A stretch of 64,000 nt of DNA from Arthrobacter sp. StoSoilB22 (GCF_019977315.1 NZ_AP024652.1:4402001-4466000), one strand, 5' to 3'; positions 32,834-42,747 are shown, numbered from the stretch's first letter. Program-made: numbers and translations. Notes: generated from the sequence alone by a model not told the origin.

Positions 32834-34147
32834 CTAGCCCGTGACCCCGGTCAGCTCGTTCGGCACATGCTCCAGCTGGGCCGACTTCTTCACTTTGCCC
32901 GCCTTCAGGTCCACCGCGTGAATGGTGCTGGTGGCCGGTTCGGTGACGAACGCCGTCGAGCCTTGAACGAAGAGCGTGGGACGCGGGTCCTGCCAGGTTG
33001 CGGACTCCTCCCACGCGCCCACCACCGGGATGGTGGAGGTGATCGCTCCGGAGATCGGATCAATCACCCGCAATCCACCGTCAGTGCCGAGCACCAGCGC
33101 TTCACCCGAAGGTCCGCGACCCAACGAACGGAAGGAGTAGCTGGCCCCGGTGTCCACCAGCTTCAACGTGGCGGCTTCGGTGTTGACCAGCGAGATCCGG
33201 GTAGGCCGCTCGAGCTCGGCGGCCTTATCCACTTTGTAGTCACCGAGAATGACGGGCGACTTTTCTGAACCCGCCTGGTTCCCCATCCGCCCGTAGGCGT
33301 CAGGGCTGGCCACCTTGGTGATGGCGCCGTCCTTGTAAATCAGCATTCCGTTTTCGCATCCGACCACTACGGCCTCGCCTGCGGCTACTGCCTCGCCGTG
33401 AACGCCGGGGCATTCTTCGTTGCGCAGTACTTCCTTGCGGTCCTGGCCTTTGCCTTCGGAGAGGACGGCGATTCCGGAACGGTTCTCCTCGTTGCCCAAG
33501 GTCACCAGCAGCTTGCCATCTTCAAGTTCCACGGCCACGCCGTGATGCGCCTCGGGCGTGGTGTAGACGTCGGTCGAAGGAAGCTTTCCATCCTCCACGG
33601 CGGCGGCCAGAGCAGAGGTCTCGAAGCTCTCCACCTTTCCGGAACCATCGTTGAACAGCACGGTCTTGCCGCCATGCAGTACCACGTGACCGGCCTTGTC
33701 CGCCGCAAAAGCCAACTCAGTCAACGTGGGCTCAGCTACGTAGTGGTGGCTGTGATCTCCATGCGGCTCGGTCCAGGCGCCGGCGTCGAAGAGGCGGAAG
33801 GAGTCGCCTGTGGACACGAAGACGTGTCGGCCGTCGCCGGCCGGATTCAGGCGATTGAAACCGGACATTTCCGCACTTCCCACCTGCTCAAGCGAGGCCG
33901 CGTCCAGTACCGCAATGCCGGCGTCGTGGGTATAGACGAGCCGCGGAGTGGGGGCGCCGGCCTCCTTCGCACTGGGAGTTGAGGCGGCCGAGGGCGTTGC
34001 ATCGACCGCGTTGCCCACCGAGCCGCCGGGAGTGGCGCAGGACGCCAGCAACAGAGCAGAAAGTCCGACGGCGGCGATCGGCAGGGCGCGGAGGCGGCGG
34101 TTGCGCGGGGCTAGGACAGGGGACATGAAGGTGGGGTGATGAGGCAT
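32834..34147 (-). CDS. aztD: Zinc metallochaperone AztD-like lipoprotein
   Basis: This 437-residue protein matches AztD, a beta-propeller zinc chaperone described in Paracoccus next to the AztABC zinc transporter. After a signal ending in the lipobox LLLASC (C37) it shows the AztD-type segments RLVYTHDAGIAVLDAASLEQV, a His cluster HGDHSHH suited to zinc binding, YTTPEAHHGVAVELEDGK, EECPGVHGEAVAAGE and LTGVTG at the end. A Zur-type box overlaps its promoter, which supports a zinc role. No aztABC genes are near, so it is separated from its usual partners. ATG 34147 lies 6 bases after TATCAT in the box, suggesting a leaderless start; ATG 34126 is an alternative. Confidence 0.85.
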   Translation of the reverse strand: MPHHPTFMSPVLAPRNRRLRALPIAAVGLSALLLASCATPGGSVGNAVDATPSAASTPSAKEAGAPTPRLVYTHDAGIAVLDAASLEQVGSAEMSGFNRLNPAGDGRHVFVSTGDSFRLFDAGAWTEPHGDHSHHYVAEPTLTELAFAADKAGHVVLHGGKTVLFNDGSGKVESFETSALAAAVEDGKLPSTDVYTTPEAHHGVAVELEDGKLLVTLGNEENRSGIAVLSEGKGQDRKEVLRNEECPGVHGEAVAAGEAVVVGCENGMLIYKDGAITKVASPDAYGRMGNQAGSEKSPVILGDYKVDKAAELERPTRISLVNTEAATLKLVDTGASYSFRSLGRGPSGEALVLGTDGGLRVIDPISGAITSTIPVVGAWEESATWQDPRPTLFVQGSTAFVTEPATSTIHAVDLKAGKVKKSAQLEHVPNELTGVTG

Positions 34148-34152
34148 GAGTT

Positions 34153-34171
34153 AATGATATTGATTCTCATT
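34153..34171. promoter_or_regulatory. Zur-type operator overlapping the aztD promoter
   Basis: AATGATATTGATTCTCATT is a 19-base imperfect palindrome of the Fur/Zur class (AATGA...TCATT with a TGAT centre). Read on the minus strand it contains TATCAT (34159-34154), a candidate -10 that ends 6 bases before the aztD start codon; TTGCTC about 16 bases further up can serve as -35. Zinc-bound Zur would then block transcription. Iron-responsive Fur cannot be excluded, but the target gene favours zinc. The rest of the 299-base gap up to 34446 belongs to the promoter and leader of the pectinase gene, where nothing definite was seen. Confidence 0.75.
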
Positions 34172-34446
34172 TATAGAGCAAATCGATGCTGGGGTGACGC
34201 TGTCACACTTCACGACAATGAACACAAAACAACAAATACTCCCGTCAATTCCTTGACTCGTGATTTCAAACACTGGTAAACATGTCCCACCGGGCAAGCG
34301 TTTTCCAGCTGCTCCACTCTCATCCCTCAGCCGGCGGCCTCCCTCCGCCACACCACCATGGATGCGCCTCCCGGGTTGATGAAACGATACAAAGTCCGAC
34401 AGTGTGGCCGGTACTCACCCCCACGCGTCATCAAAGGAGATGTTCG

Positions 34447-37400
34447 GTGAAACACCCCCCTCAACGCGCGGTCAGAACAGGCGCAACCGCCCTGACTGCC
34501 GCCGTCGCCTCGGCTGCCCTCGCCTTTACAGGGCTCCCTGCAGCGCATGCCCAAACGCCGCTCCCCCCAGCCGGAAGCGGGTTCAAGTTCGACTTTGGCC
34601 CCGGCGCCGTGGCCGACGGATACACGCAAGTGAACGCAGGCAGCGCCTATAGCCCCACCGCGAAGTTCGGTTTCACGGACACCGCCGTCACCTCCGGGAC
34701 TGACAGGGGCACCACGGACTCCCTGCGCAGCGACTTCGTCCAAGCTCAGGGCAGCTCCTTTCAAGTGGACCTTCCCAATGGCGACTACACCGTGAAGCTC
34801 ATCGCCGGCGACGCAACGGAAGCCACCAACATCGCTATCACTGCCGAGAAGATGGCCAAAGTGCAGGCCACCGACAAGCCGGCCGGCCAGTTCCTGGAAA
34901 TGGAATTCCCCATCTCCTTGGTGGACGGTCAACTCAATCTGGACATCACCGGAACCGCCGCCAAGATCAACTCGCTGGTCATCGCAGCCCGCGCTCCCCG
35001 CACGGCAACAACGGACCCGGGTGTTTATTTGGCCGGCGACTCCACCGTGCAGACGTACGACCCCGGCTACGCACCCCAGGCGGGGTGGGGCCAAATGATC
35101 GACCGCTACCTGGACGACAAAGTCCCCGTATACAACCACGCGATCGGCGGCCGTAGCTCCAAGAACTTCATCAGCCAGGGCCGCCTTGACGAGATCCTCC
35201 GCGTCATCAACCCCGGCGATTACCTCATGGTCCAGTTCGGCCACAATGACGCAACCATCGGCGTCGACGACCGCTACGCGTCCCCGGCAGACTACAAGGA
35301 ATACCTGCGCACTTACGTCAACGGTGCCCGCCAACGTGGCGCCACCCCCATCCTGGTGACCCCAGTGGGGCGCCGGGACTTCGACGCCGCCACCGGCACG
35401 TTCCGCGTCAGCTTCCCGGAGTACGTGGACAAGATGAAGGAACTCGCGGCAGAAGAGAACGTGGCACTGGTGGATCTGTCCGCCCTCAGCCGCGGCTACT
35501 ACGACCAAATCGGACCGGAAGAAGCCAAGTCGGTCTTCCTCCACGTCGACGCCGGTGTGTACCCCGGGCGTCCGAGCGGCACCGCTGACGACACCCACTT
35601 CCAGGAATACGGCGCCATCCAGATTGCCCGCCTGCTCGCCGGCGGCATGAAGCAGCTCAACGTTCCGCTGGCGTCGCGCGTCCAGGAGGTCACGCCGCCG
35701 TCGAACGTTCCTGCCAAGCCGCAAGGCCTGGTTGCCGGCAGCGTCTCCAACGCCGGCGCCCTGCTCAAATGGCAGCAGGTAGAGGGAGCGGACATTTACA
35801 AGATCTACCGCAAACTGGCCACTGAACCGGACAGCGCCTACAAGCTGGCCACCACCTCCACCATTCCCACCACCAACCTGAACGGCCTCGCCGAAGGCAC
35901 CGCCTACACCGTCCGCGTGGCAGCAATGAACGGCAAAGGCCTGTCCGAGTACAGCGACGCGTTGGCCTTGACCACCAAGCAGGCCACGTACAAGTTCGAC
36001 TTCGGACCCGTCGGCGCCCCAGTAGAGGCCGGCTACACCGAAGTCAACCGCACCATGGCCTACTCTGCCGAGCGCGGTTATGGCTTCAAGGACATCACGG
36101 TCCTCAGCGATCGCGACCGCGGCGCAACCACCACCAACCTGCTCCGGGACTTCGTCCTCAGCGGCGCCAGCTTCGAATTCCAGCTGGACGTCCCCAACGG
36201 CACCTACGCCCTGAAGACCTACCACAGCGACTGGATCGGCTCCACGCGGACTGACATCACCGTGGAAGGCAAGGGCTTCGGCACCGTCACCTCAGGCAAA
36301 GCCGCGTCCGCCACCAAAGTCATCAACGAGGTCCTGGTGACCGACGGTCAACTCAACCTGAGCATCAGCGGATCCGGCCAGCGCCTCAACGGGCTCGAAG
36401 TAACCCCGCTGCTGGTTGGCCCCACTAACCTCAAAACCACGTCCGTCGACGCAGCCGCCCAGCCACCCGTCGTCGCGCTTTCCTGGGACGCTGTTGGCGA
36501 CGCCGCCAGCTACCGCGTGTTCCGACAGGCACCCTTCGAGGCGTCCGCGCAGCTGATTGCAGAGAACGTCGCCGACCCCGCGTTTTCGGACACCACCGCC
36601 ACAGCGGGACTGCCCTACAAGTACTACGTCACTGCCGTAGACCGCACAGGCCTGGAGTCCGTCCCGTCCAACACTTTGGACGTACCGCTGATCGACCCCG
36701 CAACCGCAGCGCCCGCAGCACCTGGAAAGCTGAAAACCAAGAAGGTGGAAAAGACCAGCGTTTCGCTTCAGTGGGGCGAGGTTAAGGGCTCGACGGCGTA
36801 CCTCGTCTATCGCTCGACGGCAGCTGACGGGGCATTCACCTACGTAGGTAAAGCCGACGACAAGAAGTTCACCGACACCACCGTCCTGACCACCATCAAG
36901 TACTACTACCGGGTGACGGCCCTGAACGCCGGCGGGGAATCGGCTCCGTCTGAAACCGTCGGCACCGACGACGTGGTGGTTCTGGACCGCCAGATGGAGA
37001 AGCTGGACCGGGCACCTGTCGCGATACCCACGGCAGAGGGAATCCGGATCGGCTGGCGCATGCTCGGCCTCGATGAAGACAAGATCGGCTTCGACGTTTT
37101 CCGTGACGGCAAGAAGATCACGTCCTCACCCGTCACCAACAGCACCAGTTACCTGGACACCACCGGAACCGCGGCCTCGAAGTACGTCATCAAAGTAGCC
37201 GGCGGTGGAAACAGCGGCGAAAAGGAGACCAAGGAATTCAGCCCCCTGGCGCAGGACTACCTGGCCATCAAACTGGATAAGCCAGCCGACGATTACACCA
37301 AGGACGGGCAGCCCTACAGCTACTCGGCCGGTGACGCCACGGTTGCCGACCTCGACGGCGACGGCCGGTACGAGGTCATCCAGATGTGGTCTCCGTCCAA

Positions 37401-38808
37401 CTCCAAGGACAATTCTCAGGCCGGGTACACGGGCACCGTTTACGTGGACGCCTACACCATGGATGGCACCAAGCTCTGGCGCATCAACCTCGGCCAGAAC
37501 ATCCGTGCCGGCGCGCACTACACCCAACTCCTGGCCTACGACTTCGACGGCGACGGCAAGGCTGAAGTGGCCATGAAGACCGCCGACGGGACCCGGGACG
37601 CTGCTGGTACCGTGATCGGCAATGCCAACGCAGATCACCGGAACAGCAGCGGTTACGTCCTTACCGGTCCGGAATTCCTGACGGTCTTCCATGGGCAGAC
37701 GGGCACCATCATGGACACCGTGGCGTATGACCCGCCGCGCGGTGACGTGGGCGCCTGGGGTGACACGTACGGCAACCGCGTGGACCGCTTCCTGGGCGCC
37801 GTCGCCTACCTCGACGGCGAGCACCCGTCCATGATGTTCAGCCGCGGTTACTACACCCGCGCAGTCCTGGCCACCTACGACCTGGTGGGCGGCAAAATCG
37901 TGAAGCGCTGGGTGTTCGACTCCAACGTTTCCGGCGATCAGTACCGGAGTATGGGCAACCACAACCTGTCCGTGGCTGATGTGGATGCCGATGGCAAGGA
38001 CGAGTTCATCTTCGGCTCCATGACCATCGATGACAATGGCCAGCCGCTCTACACCACGGGCCTGGGCCATGGAGATGCCATCCACACCAGCGACCTGGAT
38101 CCATCCCGTCCGGGCCTGGAAACCTTTGCAGTCCACGAAGACATGGCATCCAGCGGGAACCTTGGAGCCACCTTCCGCGACTCCGCCACAGGTGAAGTGC
38201 TCTGGAGCATTCCGGCGGCCAGGGATACCGGCCGTGGAGCCTCCGGAGATATCGACCCGCGCTACCTGGGCGCTGAAGGGTGGGCCGTTGGGGGCGACGC
38301 TGCGTGGAACTCCCCGGTAGGCGAACTGCGCTCAGCCAAGGGTGAGCTGCTCTCCACCAACATCCCGGCAGCAAACTTCCTGGCGTGGTGGGACGGCGAT
38401 CTGCTCCGGGAAATCGTGGACCACGACTGGGACGTCGCAAGCAACAGCGGCACCCCGAGCATCAGCAAGTGGAACTGGAACACCCAAAACAGCGATCGCC
38501 TGCTGACGGCCACCGGCGCGCTGACCAACAACAGCACCAAGGGCAACCCTGCCATCCAGGCCGATCTGCTGGGTGACTGGCGGGAAGAAATTGCCTGGCG
38601 TTCCGCGGACAGCACGGAGCTCCGGATCTACACCACCACGTCCGGTACCGACGTCCGGCTCCGCACCCTGATGCACGATCCTGTGTACCGGCTCTCGGTT
38701 GCCCGCGAGAATATCGCCTACAACCAGCCGCCCCACCCGGGCTTCTATATCGGTGTGGGCATGGACGCTCCTTCTATGCCGAATATTGCATATACGGGAG
38801 GTCAGTGA
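34447..38808 (+). CDS. Secreted CE12 rhamnogalacturonan acetylesterase fused to PL11 rhamnogalacturonan lyase
   Basis: This 1453-residue protein attacks rhamnogalacturonan I of pectin. In order: signal peptide (cleaved after A35), a malectin-like module (about 45-178), an SGNH acetylesterase of family CE12 (about 190-405; S199 in GDST, G235, N267 in GHND, D382 and H384), an FN3 module, a second malectin-like module copying the first (KFDFGP...GYT.VN), two or three more FN3-like modules, and a family PL11 lyase (about 935-1453) with GDATVADLDGDGRYEVIQMW and Asp-rich calcium-binding loops (DFDGDGKAEVAMK, ADVDADGKDEFIFGS). GTG 34447 is chosen because AAAGGAG lies 7 bases upstream. Joining deacetylation and cleavage in one chain is unusual. 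Confidence 0.92.
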   Translation: MKHPPQRAVRTGATALTAAVASAALAFTGLPAAHAQTPLPPAGSGFKFDFGPGAVADGYTQVNAGSAYSPTAKFGFTDTAVTSGTDRGTTDSLRSDFVQAQGSSFQVDLPNGDYTVKLIAGDATEATNIAITAEKMAKVQATDKPAGQFLEMEFPISLVDGQLNLDITGTAAKINSLVIAARAPRTATTDPGVYLAGDSTVQTYDPGYAPQAGWGQMIDRYLDDKVPVYNHAIGGRSSKNFISQGRLDEILRVINPGDYLMVQFGHNDATIGVDDRYASPADYKEYLRTYVNGARQRGATPILVTPVGRRDFDAATGTFRVSFPEYVDKMKELAAEENVALVDLSALSRGYYDQIGPEEAKSVFLHVDAGVYPGRPSGTADDTHFQEYGAIQIARLLAGGMKQLNVPLASRVQEVTPPSNVPAKPQGLVAGSVSNAGALLKWQQVEGADIYKIYRKLATEPDSAYKLATTSTIPTTNLNGLAEGTAYTVRVAAMNGKGLSEYSDALALTTKQATYKFDFGPVGAPVEAGYTEVNRTMAYSAERGYGFKDITVLSDRDRGATTTNLLRDFVLSGASFEFQLDVPNGTYALKTYHSDWIGSTRTDITVEGKGFGTVTSGKAASATKVINEVLVTDGQLNLSISGSGQRLNGLEVTPLLVGPTNLKTTSVDAAAQPPVVALSWDAVGDAASYRVFRQAPFEASAQLIAENVADPAFSDTTATAGLPYKYYVTAVDRTGLESVPSNTLDVPLIDPATAAPAAPGKLKTKKVEKTSVSLQWGEVKGSTAYLVYRSTAADGAFTYVGKADDKKFTDTTVLTTIKYYYRVTALNAGGESAPSETVGTDDVVVLDRQMEKLDRAPVAIPTAEGIRIGWRMLGLDEDKIGFDVFRDGKKITSSPVTNSTSYLDTTGTAASKYVIKVAGGGNSGEKETKEFSPLAQDYLAIKLDKPADDYTKDGQPYSYSAGDATVADLDGDGRYEVIQMWSPSNSKDNSQAGYTGTVYVDAYTMDGTKLWRINLGQNIRAGAHYTQLLAYDFDGDGKAEVAMKTADGTRDAAGTVIGNANADHRNSSGYVLTGPEFLTVFHGQTGTIMDTVAYDPPRGDVGAWGDTYGNRVDRFLGAVAYLDGEHPSMMFSRGYYTRAVLATYDLVGGKIVKRWVFDSNVSGDQYRSMGNHNLSVADVDADGKDEFIFGSMTIDDNGQPLYTTGLGHGDAIHTSDLDPSRPGLETFAVHEDMASSGNLGATFRDSATGEVLWSIPAARDTGRGASGDIDPRYLGAEGWAVGGDAAWNSPVGELRSAKGELLSTNIPAANFLAWWDGDLLREIVDHDWDVASNSGTPSISKWNWNTQNSDRLLTATGALTNNSTKGNPAIQADLLGDWREEIAWRSADSTELRIYTTTSGTDVRLRTLMHDPVYRLSVARENIAYNQPPHPGFYIGVGMDAPSMPNIAYTGGQ

Positions 38809-38826
38809 GTCCTTTTACTGAGATGG

Positions 38827-38862
38827 GCACTGCCCCGACGCCTGCTGGTGCCGGGGCAGTGC
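38827..38862 (+). terminator. Terminator behind the pectinase gene
   Basis: GCACTGCCCCG (38827-38837) pairs perfectly with CGGGGCAGTGC (38852-38862); the 14-base loop can pair further. It lies 18 bases after the stop codon of the CE12-PL11 gene. Confidence 0.8.
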
Positions 38863-38919
38863 TATCTGTCATTCGGACTTAGTCACGTAACAGAAACCTG
38901 GCGACAGTAAACTGCCACC

Positions 38920-39894
38920 ATGAGCGATGACGCCGCCAACTCAGTGACCCTCCGCTTCCTCGCGGCTCCCATGGACGTCGGACACAGCGGGTCCGTCGAC
39001 GCCGGCACCGTCCTTGAGTGGGTGGACAAAGCAGCGTACGCGGCAGCCGTTGGCTGGGCCAAGGCCTATTGCGTTACGGCTTACGTGGGAAATATCCACT
39101 TCACGGATCCGGTCAACAGCGGCGACATGGTGGAAGTAACCTCCACCATCGTTTACACCGGGCGCTCCTCCATGCACATTCACACCGTTGTCAGCTCACG
39201 GGATCCCAAAGGCGGCCCGGAGACCATGCACAGCCAGTGCATGGTCATCTTCGTTGCCGTCGGTCCGGACGGCAAGCCGATTCCCGTCCCGCAATATGAA
39301 CCGTCAACAGCTGCGGAGATCGAGCAGCGCGATCACGCCCTGGCCCGCATTGAGGTCCGTGAACAGATCGTCAACGCGATGAACGCCCAGGAATATACCG
39401 ACGCCGGGACCGCCGAGCGCGTCGTCCTGCGGTTCATGGCGTCCCCCACTGATGTGAATTGGGGCGGCAAGGTCCACGGTGGCATCGTGATGAAGTGGAT
39501 CGACGAAGCCGCCTACGTGTGCGCCTCCCGCTACTGCGGCATGGACACCGTGGCGGTGTTCTCCGGCGGTGTCCGCTTCTACCGGCCCTTGCTGATCGGA
39601 CACGTCGTAGAAGTGGAGGCGCGCCTCGTCTACACCGGCGCCAAGGGTATGCACATCGCGGTTCACGTCCGCTCGGGTGACCCTAAAACCAAGGTCATGA
39701 ACCTCACCACCTATTGCCTCACGGTGATGGTGGCGCGCGACGAAACGGGGACGGCCGTTCCCGTCCCCGCCTGGGAACCAGTGTCTGACGAGGACAAGAA
39801 GTTGCATGCACATGCCCGCGAACTGCTGGAAATCCGTGGCCGGGCCCCGGGAAACCGGCTGCCGGACCATCTGCAGAACCGCGCTGGAAGCTAG
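38920..39894 (+). CDS. Acyl-CoA thioesterase with two hotdog domains
   Basis: This 324-residue protein carries two hotdog domains in tandem, as in BACH-type acyl-CoA thioesterases, which release fatty acids from coenzyme A. The second domain keeps the active pattern VNWGGKVHGGIVMKWIDEAAY (Asn/Asp and HGG). The first reads VGHSGSVDAGTVLEWVDKAAY, where the Asn and HGG are replaced, so it may be a structural partner; single-site activity is known for such double-hotdog enzymes. The ATG is 6 bases after TAAACT (38908-38913) with no ribosome-binding site, so the message is probably leaderless. Confidence 0.9.
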   Translation: MSDDAANSVTLRFLAAPMDVGHSGSVDAGTVLEWVDKAAYAAAVGWAKAYCVTAYVGNIHFTDPVNSGDMVEVTSTIVYTGRSSMHIHTVVSSRDPKGGPETMHSQCMVIFVAVGPDGKPIPVPQYEPSTAAEIEQRDHALARIEVREQIVNAMNAQEYTDAGTAERVVLRFMASPTDVNWGGKVHGGIVMKWIDEAAYVCASRYCGMDTVAVFSGGVRFYRPLLIGHVVEVEARLVYTGAKGMHIAVHVRSGDPKTKVMNLTTYCLTVMVARDETGTAVPVPAWEPVSDEDKKLHAHARELLEIRGRAPGNRLPDHLQNRAGS

Positions 39895-40099
39895 GGCAGG
39901 CATTCCTTCTCCCCCAATGCCAAGGCCTAAGTACCGGGGCGCCTTCGTCGTGCCTATGACTGCCGTGCAAATGTACTAAGGCCCCAACCGTTCCTCGACA
40001 CGAATCAAGTCCTTGGCCCACTTGGAAGTTGTCAAGTAGAGGCACGGCTTTTTGGCGGCGTCACGTGGTCGAACAGCCGCCTCCATAAGGGGTCAGCAG

Positions 40100-42679
40100 T
40101 TGCATACACGGAAGATGAAATGTGTCCTGGACTACGTTGCCAAAGGTCTGGGTGTGAGAATCGTCGGGGCACCCGGCAGTGGCCGAACCAGTCTCCTTAA
40201 GAGAGTCGTTGCGAAACTGGAGGAAGACGGCGCCACTGTTTACACCATGTTCGCTGCTCCAGCGCTTGCTGCCGTGCCTTTTGCCGGCGTACTTTCCCTG
40301 GGCTTGGATCTTCGTTCCAGGACAATCGGAATTCTCGGCATCGTGGACCTTCTCTCGGTCCAGATGGCCAGGTCCGGGGCGCACCTGATAGCGATCGACG
40401 ATCTCGAGAACCTGGACCGCGAGTCGTTGGCAGTAGTGGACGTGCTGCGAAGAAGGAGCAATGTCCCGCTGATTACCACCATGAATGATCGACCCTTTCA
40501 GCCCAGAACCTCCGGCTATTTGGGGAGCATTCCCGAAGCCACCGTCGCCCTGGCACCTCTGGAATACGACCAAATCAGCAAACTCATCACCGAAACCCTT
40601 GGGCATCCGGCGGAAGTGAATGTAGTTGCGACTGTTCTGACCAAATCCGGCGGCAATTTGCGGTTGGCGGTTCGCATCCTCCAGACCTCGGCCCTCAGCG
40701 GGCGCATCATTCTCAAGGACGGTCAGTGGTGCATGAACAGCCCCAAACTGATGAACGAACATCTCAACGGAACCGTGGAAGCCTTGCTCCAGGGTCTGCG
40801 GCCGGAGGAAGTCCGGGCTCTGAACAAGTTGTCGCTTCTGGGTCCCAGCCCTGTTGACCGATTGGTGGCAACTGTGGGTGAGGACATCCTCGATAACCTC
40901 GAATACAACGGGTTGATCTCTGTGATTCAAGGCCCGGAAGAAACCCTACTTGCTGCTGTCTTTCCGCCGATAGTGGATGACTACCTTCGTGCCCACACGC
41001 TAAGCTCGCGGAGAATTCTCCAGAGCGCAGTCACTGATCACGTCATTGCAGGGCCAGGCGATCTCCCCACTCCGGCAGCCACAGATGACATGTTGTCGGC
41101 TTCGATTTCCAAGGTGCGCGGAGAAATGGGCAGCAACCACGCGGCCGCCACGCGATACTTCCAGCAGCGGCGCGACGCCTTTGAAGAGTTGTGCTACCAA
41201 AACTGGCAACGTGATCGCAGCCTGGCCAATGCTGTCGCGATCCTCAAATTCTATTGGGGAGCGCCTGCCAACCCGCATCGAATCCAGGAAGTTTTGCTCC
41301 AAACCGACTCCGACGGCGGTGAATTACCAGAGCTCTTTTTGTTCAGTATGTCTTTGGCTTGGTGGCAGTTCTCACACGAGAAGAACCTGCCCGGCGCAAT
41401 CGGGACAATGCAGGCTCTGTCTTCCAAAGAACCGGGCCTGCGGCATGAAGCCGAAGGGGTCATCGCACTCCTTCACGCATCACAGAGCGGCATCCCCGGC
41501 GATCGGGACGAGGTTATAGGTGATCCCCCCAGGCGCGGACCACAAAGCGACATTCTCCCCACAATCAAGGGAATGCTGGAGCTCTATGAGCTCAACCCAC
41601 AGAGGGCGCAGAGCGCTATGGACTCCGCCGAGGGAGCACATGGCTGCCAGCCTTTCGAGTCATTTATCCGCGGTATGGCAATGCTCTCCAGCGGCCGCGA
41701 AGAATCGGCCCTCGTCATGGCTCTCGAGTGTCGGGAAAGGGCTTTGCAGAATGTCGATCAGTTAGCCTTCGTCAGCCAGAGTTACATCGCAGCGCTTTCC
41801 CTTCTTCATCACGGTCTGTTTGACGAAGCCGAATATCTCATGGGGCGCGCCTTTTCCTTGGGCAAGCCTGGGTTTATCGTGGAGCCGTTGCACGTGGCCA
41901 TGCTGCGCCTCTCCTCACTTCGGGACGCGGTGCCAGCGACTTCCTTGGGGATGTCGGCGGGATCCAACGCAGTGGATATTGGTGCGCTACCTGGTTTCGG
42001 CACGGGTTTGCACGACCTCGCCGCAAGCCGCCCCGCGAGCGCCAAAGCCTTCGACGAGCGAGCCAGCCGCATCATCGAAAAGTCACTTGCCCGTGGTTAT
42101 GTCTACGAAGCCATGCACACGGGGCTTTTCGCGCTGGGACTGCTCCCGGGCCCGCGAGTCCGGGGTCTCCTCCAAAAAATTCTGGAGGACCGCTCCATGA
42201 CAGCACACCACCAGCTCCTAACCATTGCGGATGCCGCCATAGCGATGGATCTACCCCGACTACGCCATTTACTGGACACCTACGTCTTGGACGGAGACAC
42301 GTTTCAAGTGTCCATGCTTCTTCGCGGAGCAGAGCAGAGGTGCCAACTCAGCGGGGAGCCTGCTGTTGCCAGCCAGATCAGAAGGGCAGCAAAGGATTTC
42401 GTTGCCCGTTTCGGTGTGGTGGGGACGTTGTTTGATTTCAGGTCCGAGCCTCCCGGCTCTTCCCTGACCATGAGGGAGATCGAAGTTGCCCTCGTCGCCG
42501 GGCAGCAGAGCAATCAGGACATCGCGGAGCAATTCGGCATCAGCATCCGGACTGTGGAGAGCCACATTTCCAACGCTCTGCGGAAGACCGATACCACCAC
42601 TCGAAAACAACTGGCAGATCTCATTCGGAATGCACCCAAGCCCTTGACATCGGGCGCCAGTGACCCATCCCAAGTTTGA
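40100..42679 (+). CDS. Large LuxR-family regulator with degenerate P-loop ATPase domain
   Basis: This 859-residue protein has an N-terminal AAA/STAND-type ATPase domain, a long helical middle and a LuxR HTH at the C-terminus (SLTMREIEVALVAGQQSNQDI...GISIRTVESHISNALRK), the layout of LAL-type activators. The P-loop reads GAPGSGRTS; residue 29 is Arg where a catalytic Lys is expected, while the Walker B-like LIAIDDLE remains. ATP may therefore be bound but not well hydrolysed. TTG 40100 is preferred because AAGGGG precedes it by 7 bases; 40052 and ATG 40115 are alternatives. It lies 68 bases before a second LuxR gene and at the edge of the polysaccharide island, which it may control (inference). 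Confidence 0.85.
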   Translation: MHTRKMKCVLDYVAKGLGVRIVGAPGSGRTSLLKRVVAKLEEDGATVYTMFAAPALAAVPFAGVLSLGLDLRSRTIGILGIVDLLSVQMARSGAHLIAIDDLENLDRESLAVVDVLRRRSNVPLITTMNDRPFQPRTSGYLGSIPEATVALAPLEYDQISKLITETLGHPAEVNVVATVLTKSGGNLRLAVRILQTSALSGRIILKDGQWCMNSPKLMNEHLNGTVEALLQGLRPEEVRALNKLSLLGPSPVDRLVATVGEDILDNLEYNGLISVIQGPEETLLAAVFPPIVDDYLRAHTLSSRRILQSAVTDHVIAGPGDLPTPAATDDMLSASISKVRGEMGSNHAAATRYFQQRRDAFEELCYQNWQRDRSLANAVAILKFYWGAPANPHRIQEVLLQTDSDGGELPELFLFSMSLAWWQFSHEKNLPGAIGTMQALSSKEPGLRHEAEGVIALLHASQSGIPGDRDEVIGDPPRRGPQSDILPTIKGMLELYELNPQRAQSAMDSAEGAHGCQPFESFIRGMAMLSSGREESALVMALECRERALQNVDQLAFVSQSYIAALSLLHHGLFDEAEYLMGRAFSLGKPGFIVEPLHVAMLRLSSLRDAVPATSLGMSAGSNAVDIGALPGFGTGLHDLAASRPASAKAFDERASRIIEKSLARGYVYEAMHTGLFALGLLPGPRVRGLLQKILEDRSMTAHHQLLTIADAAIAMDLPRLRHLLDTYVLDGDTFQVSMLLRGAEQRCQLSGEPAVASQIRRAAKDFVARFGVVGTLFDFRSEPPGSSLTMREIEVALVAGQQSNQDIAEQFGISIRTVESHISNALRKTDTTTRKQLADLIRNAPKPLTSGASDPSQV

Positions 42680-42747
42680 GGCTTCGGCCCGGAGCCTTCC
42701 TCAGCGCCCCACTATTTCACTTGACCCACAAGACAGGAGTCACGGAG

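Noticed and set aside
34327..36225. Long open frame (632 codons) on the minus strand opposite the pectinase gene
   Set aside because: The plus strand encodes clear signal peptide, CE12 and FN3 features over the same bases; the minus-strand protein has no recognisable motif and is a high-GC shadow.
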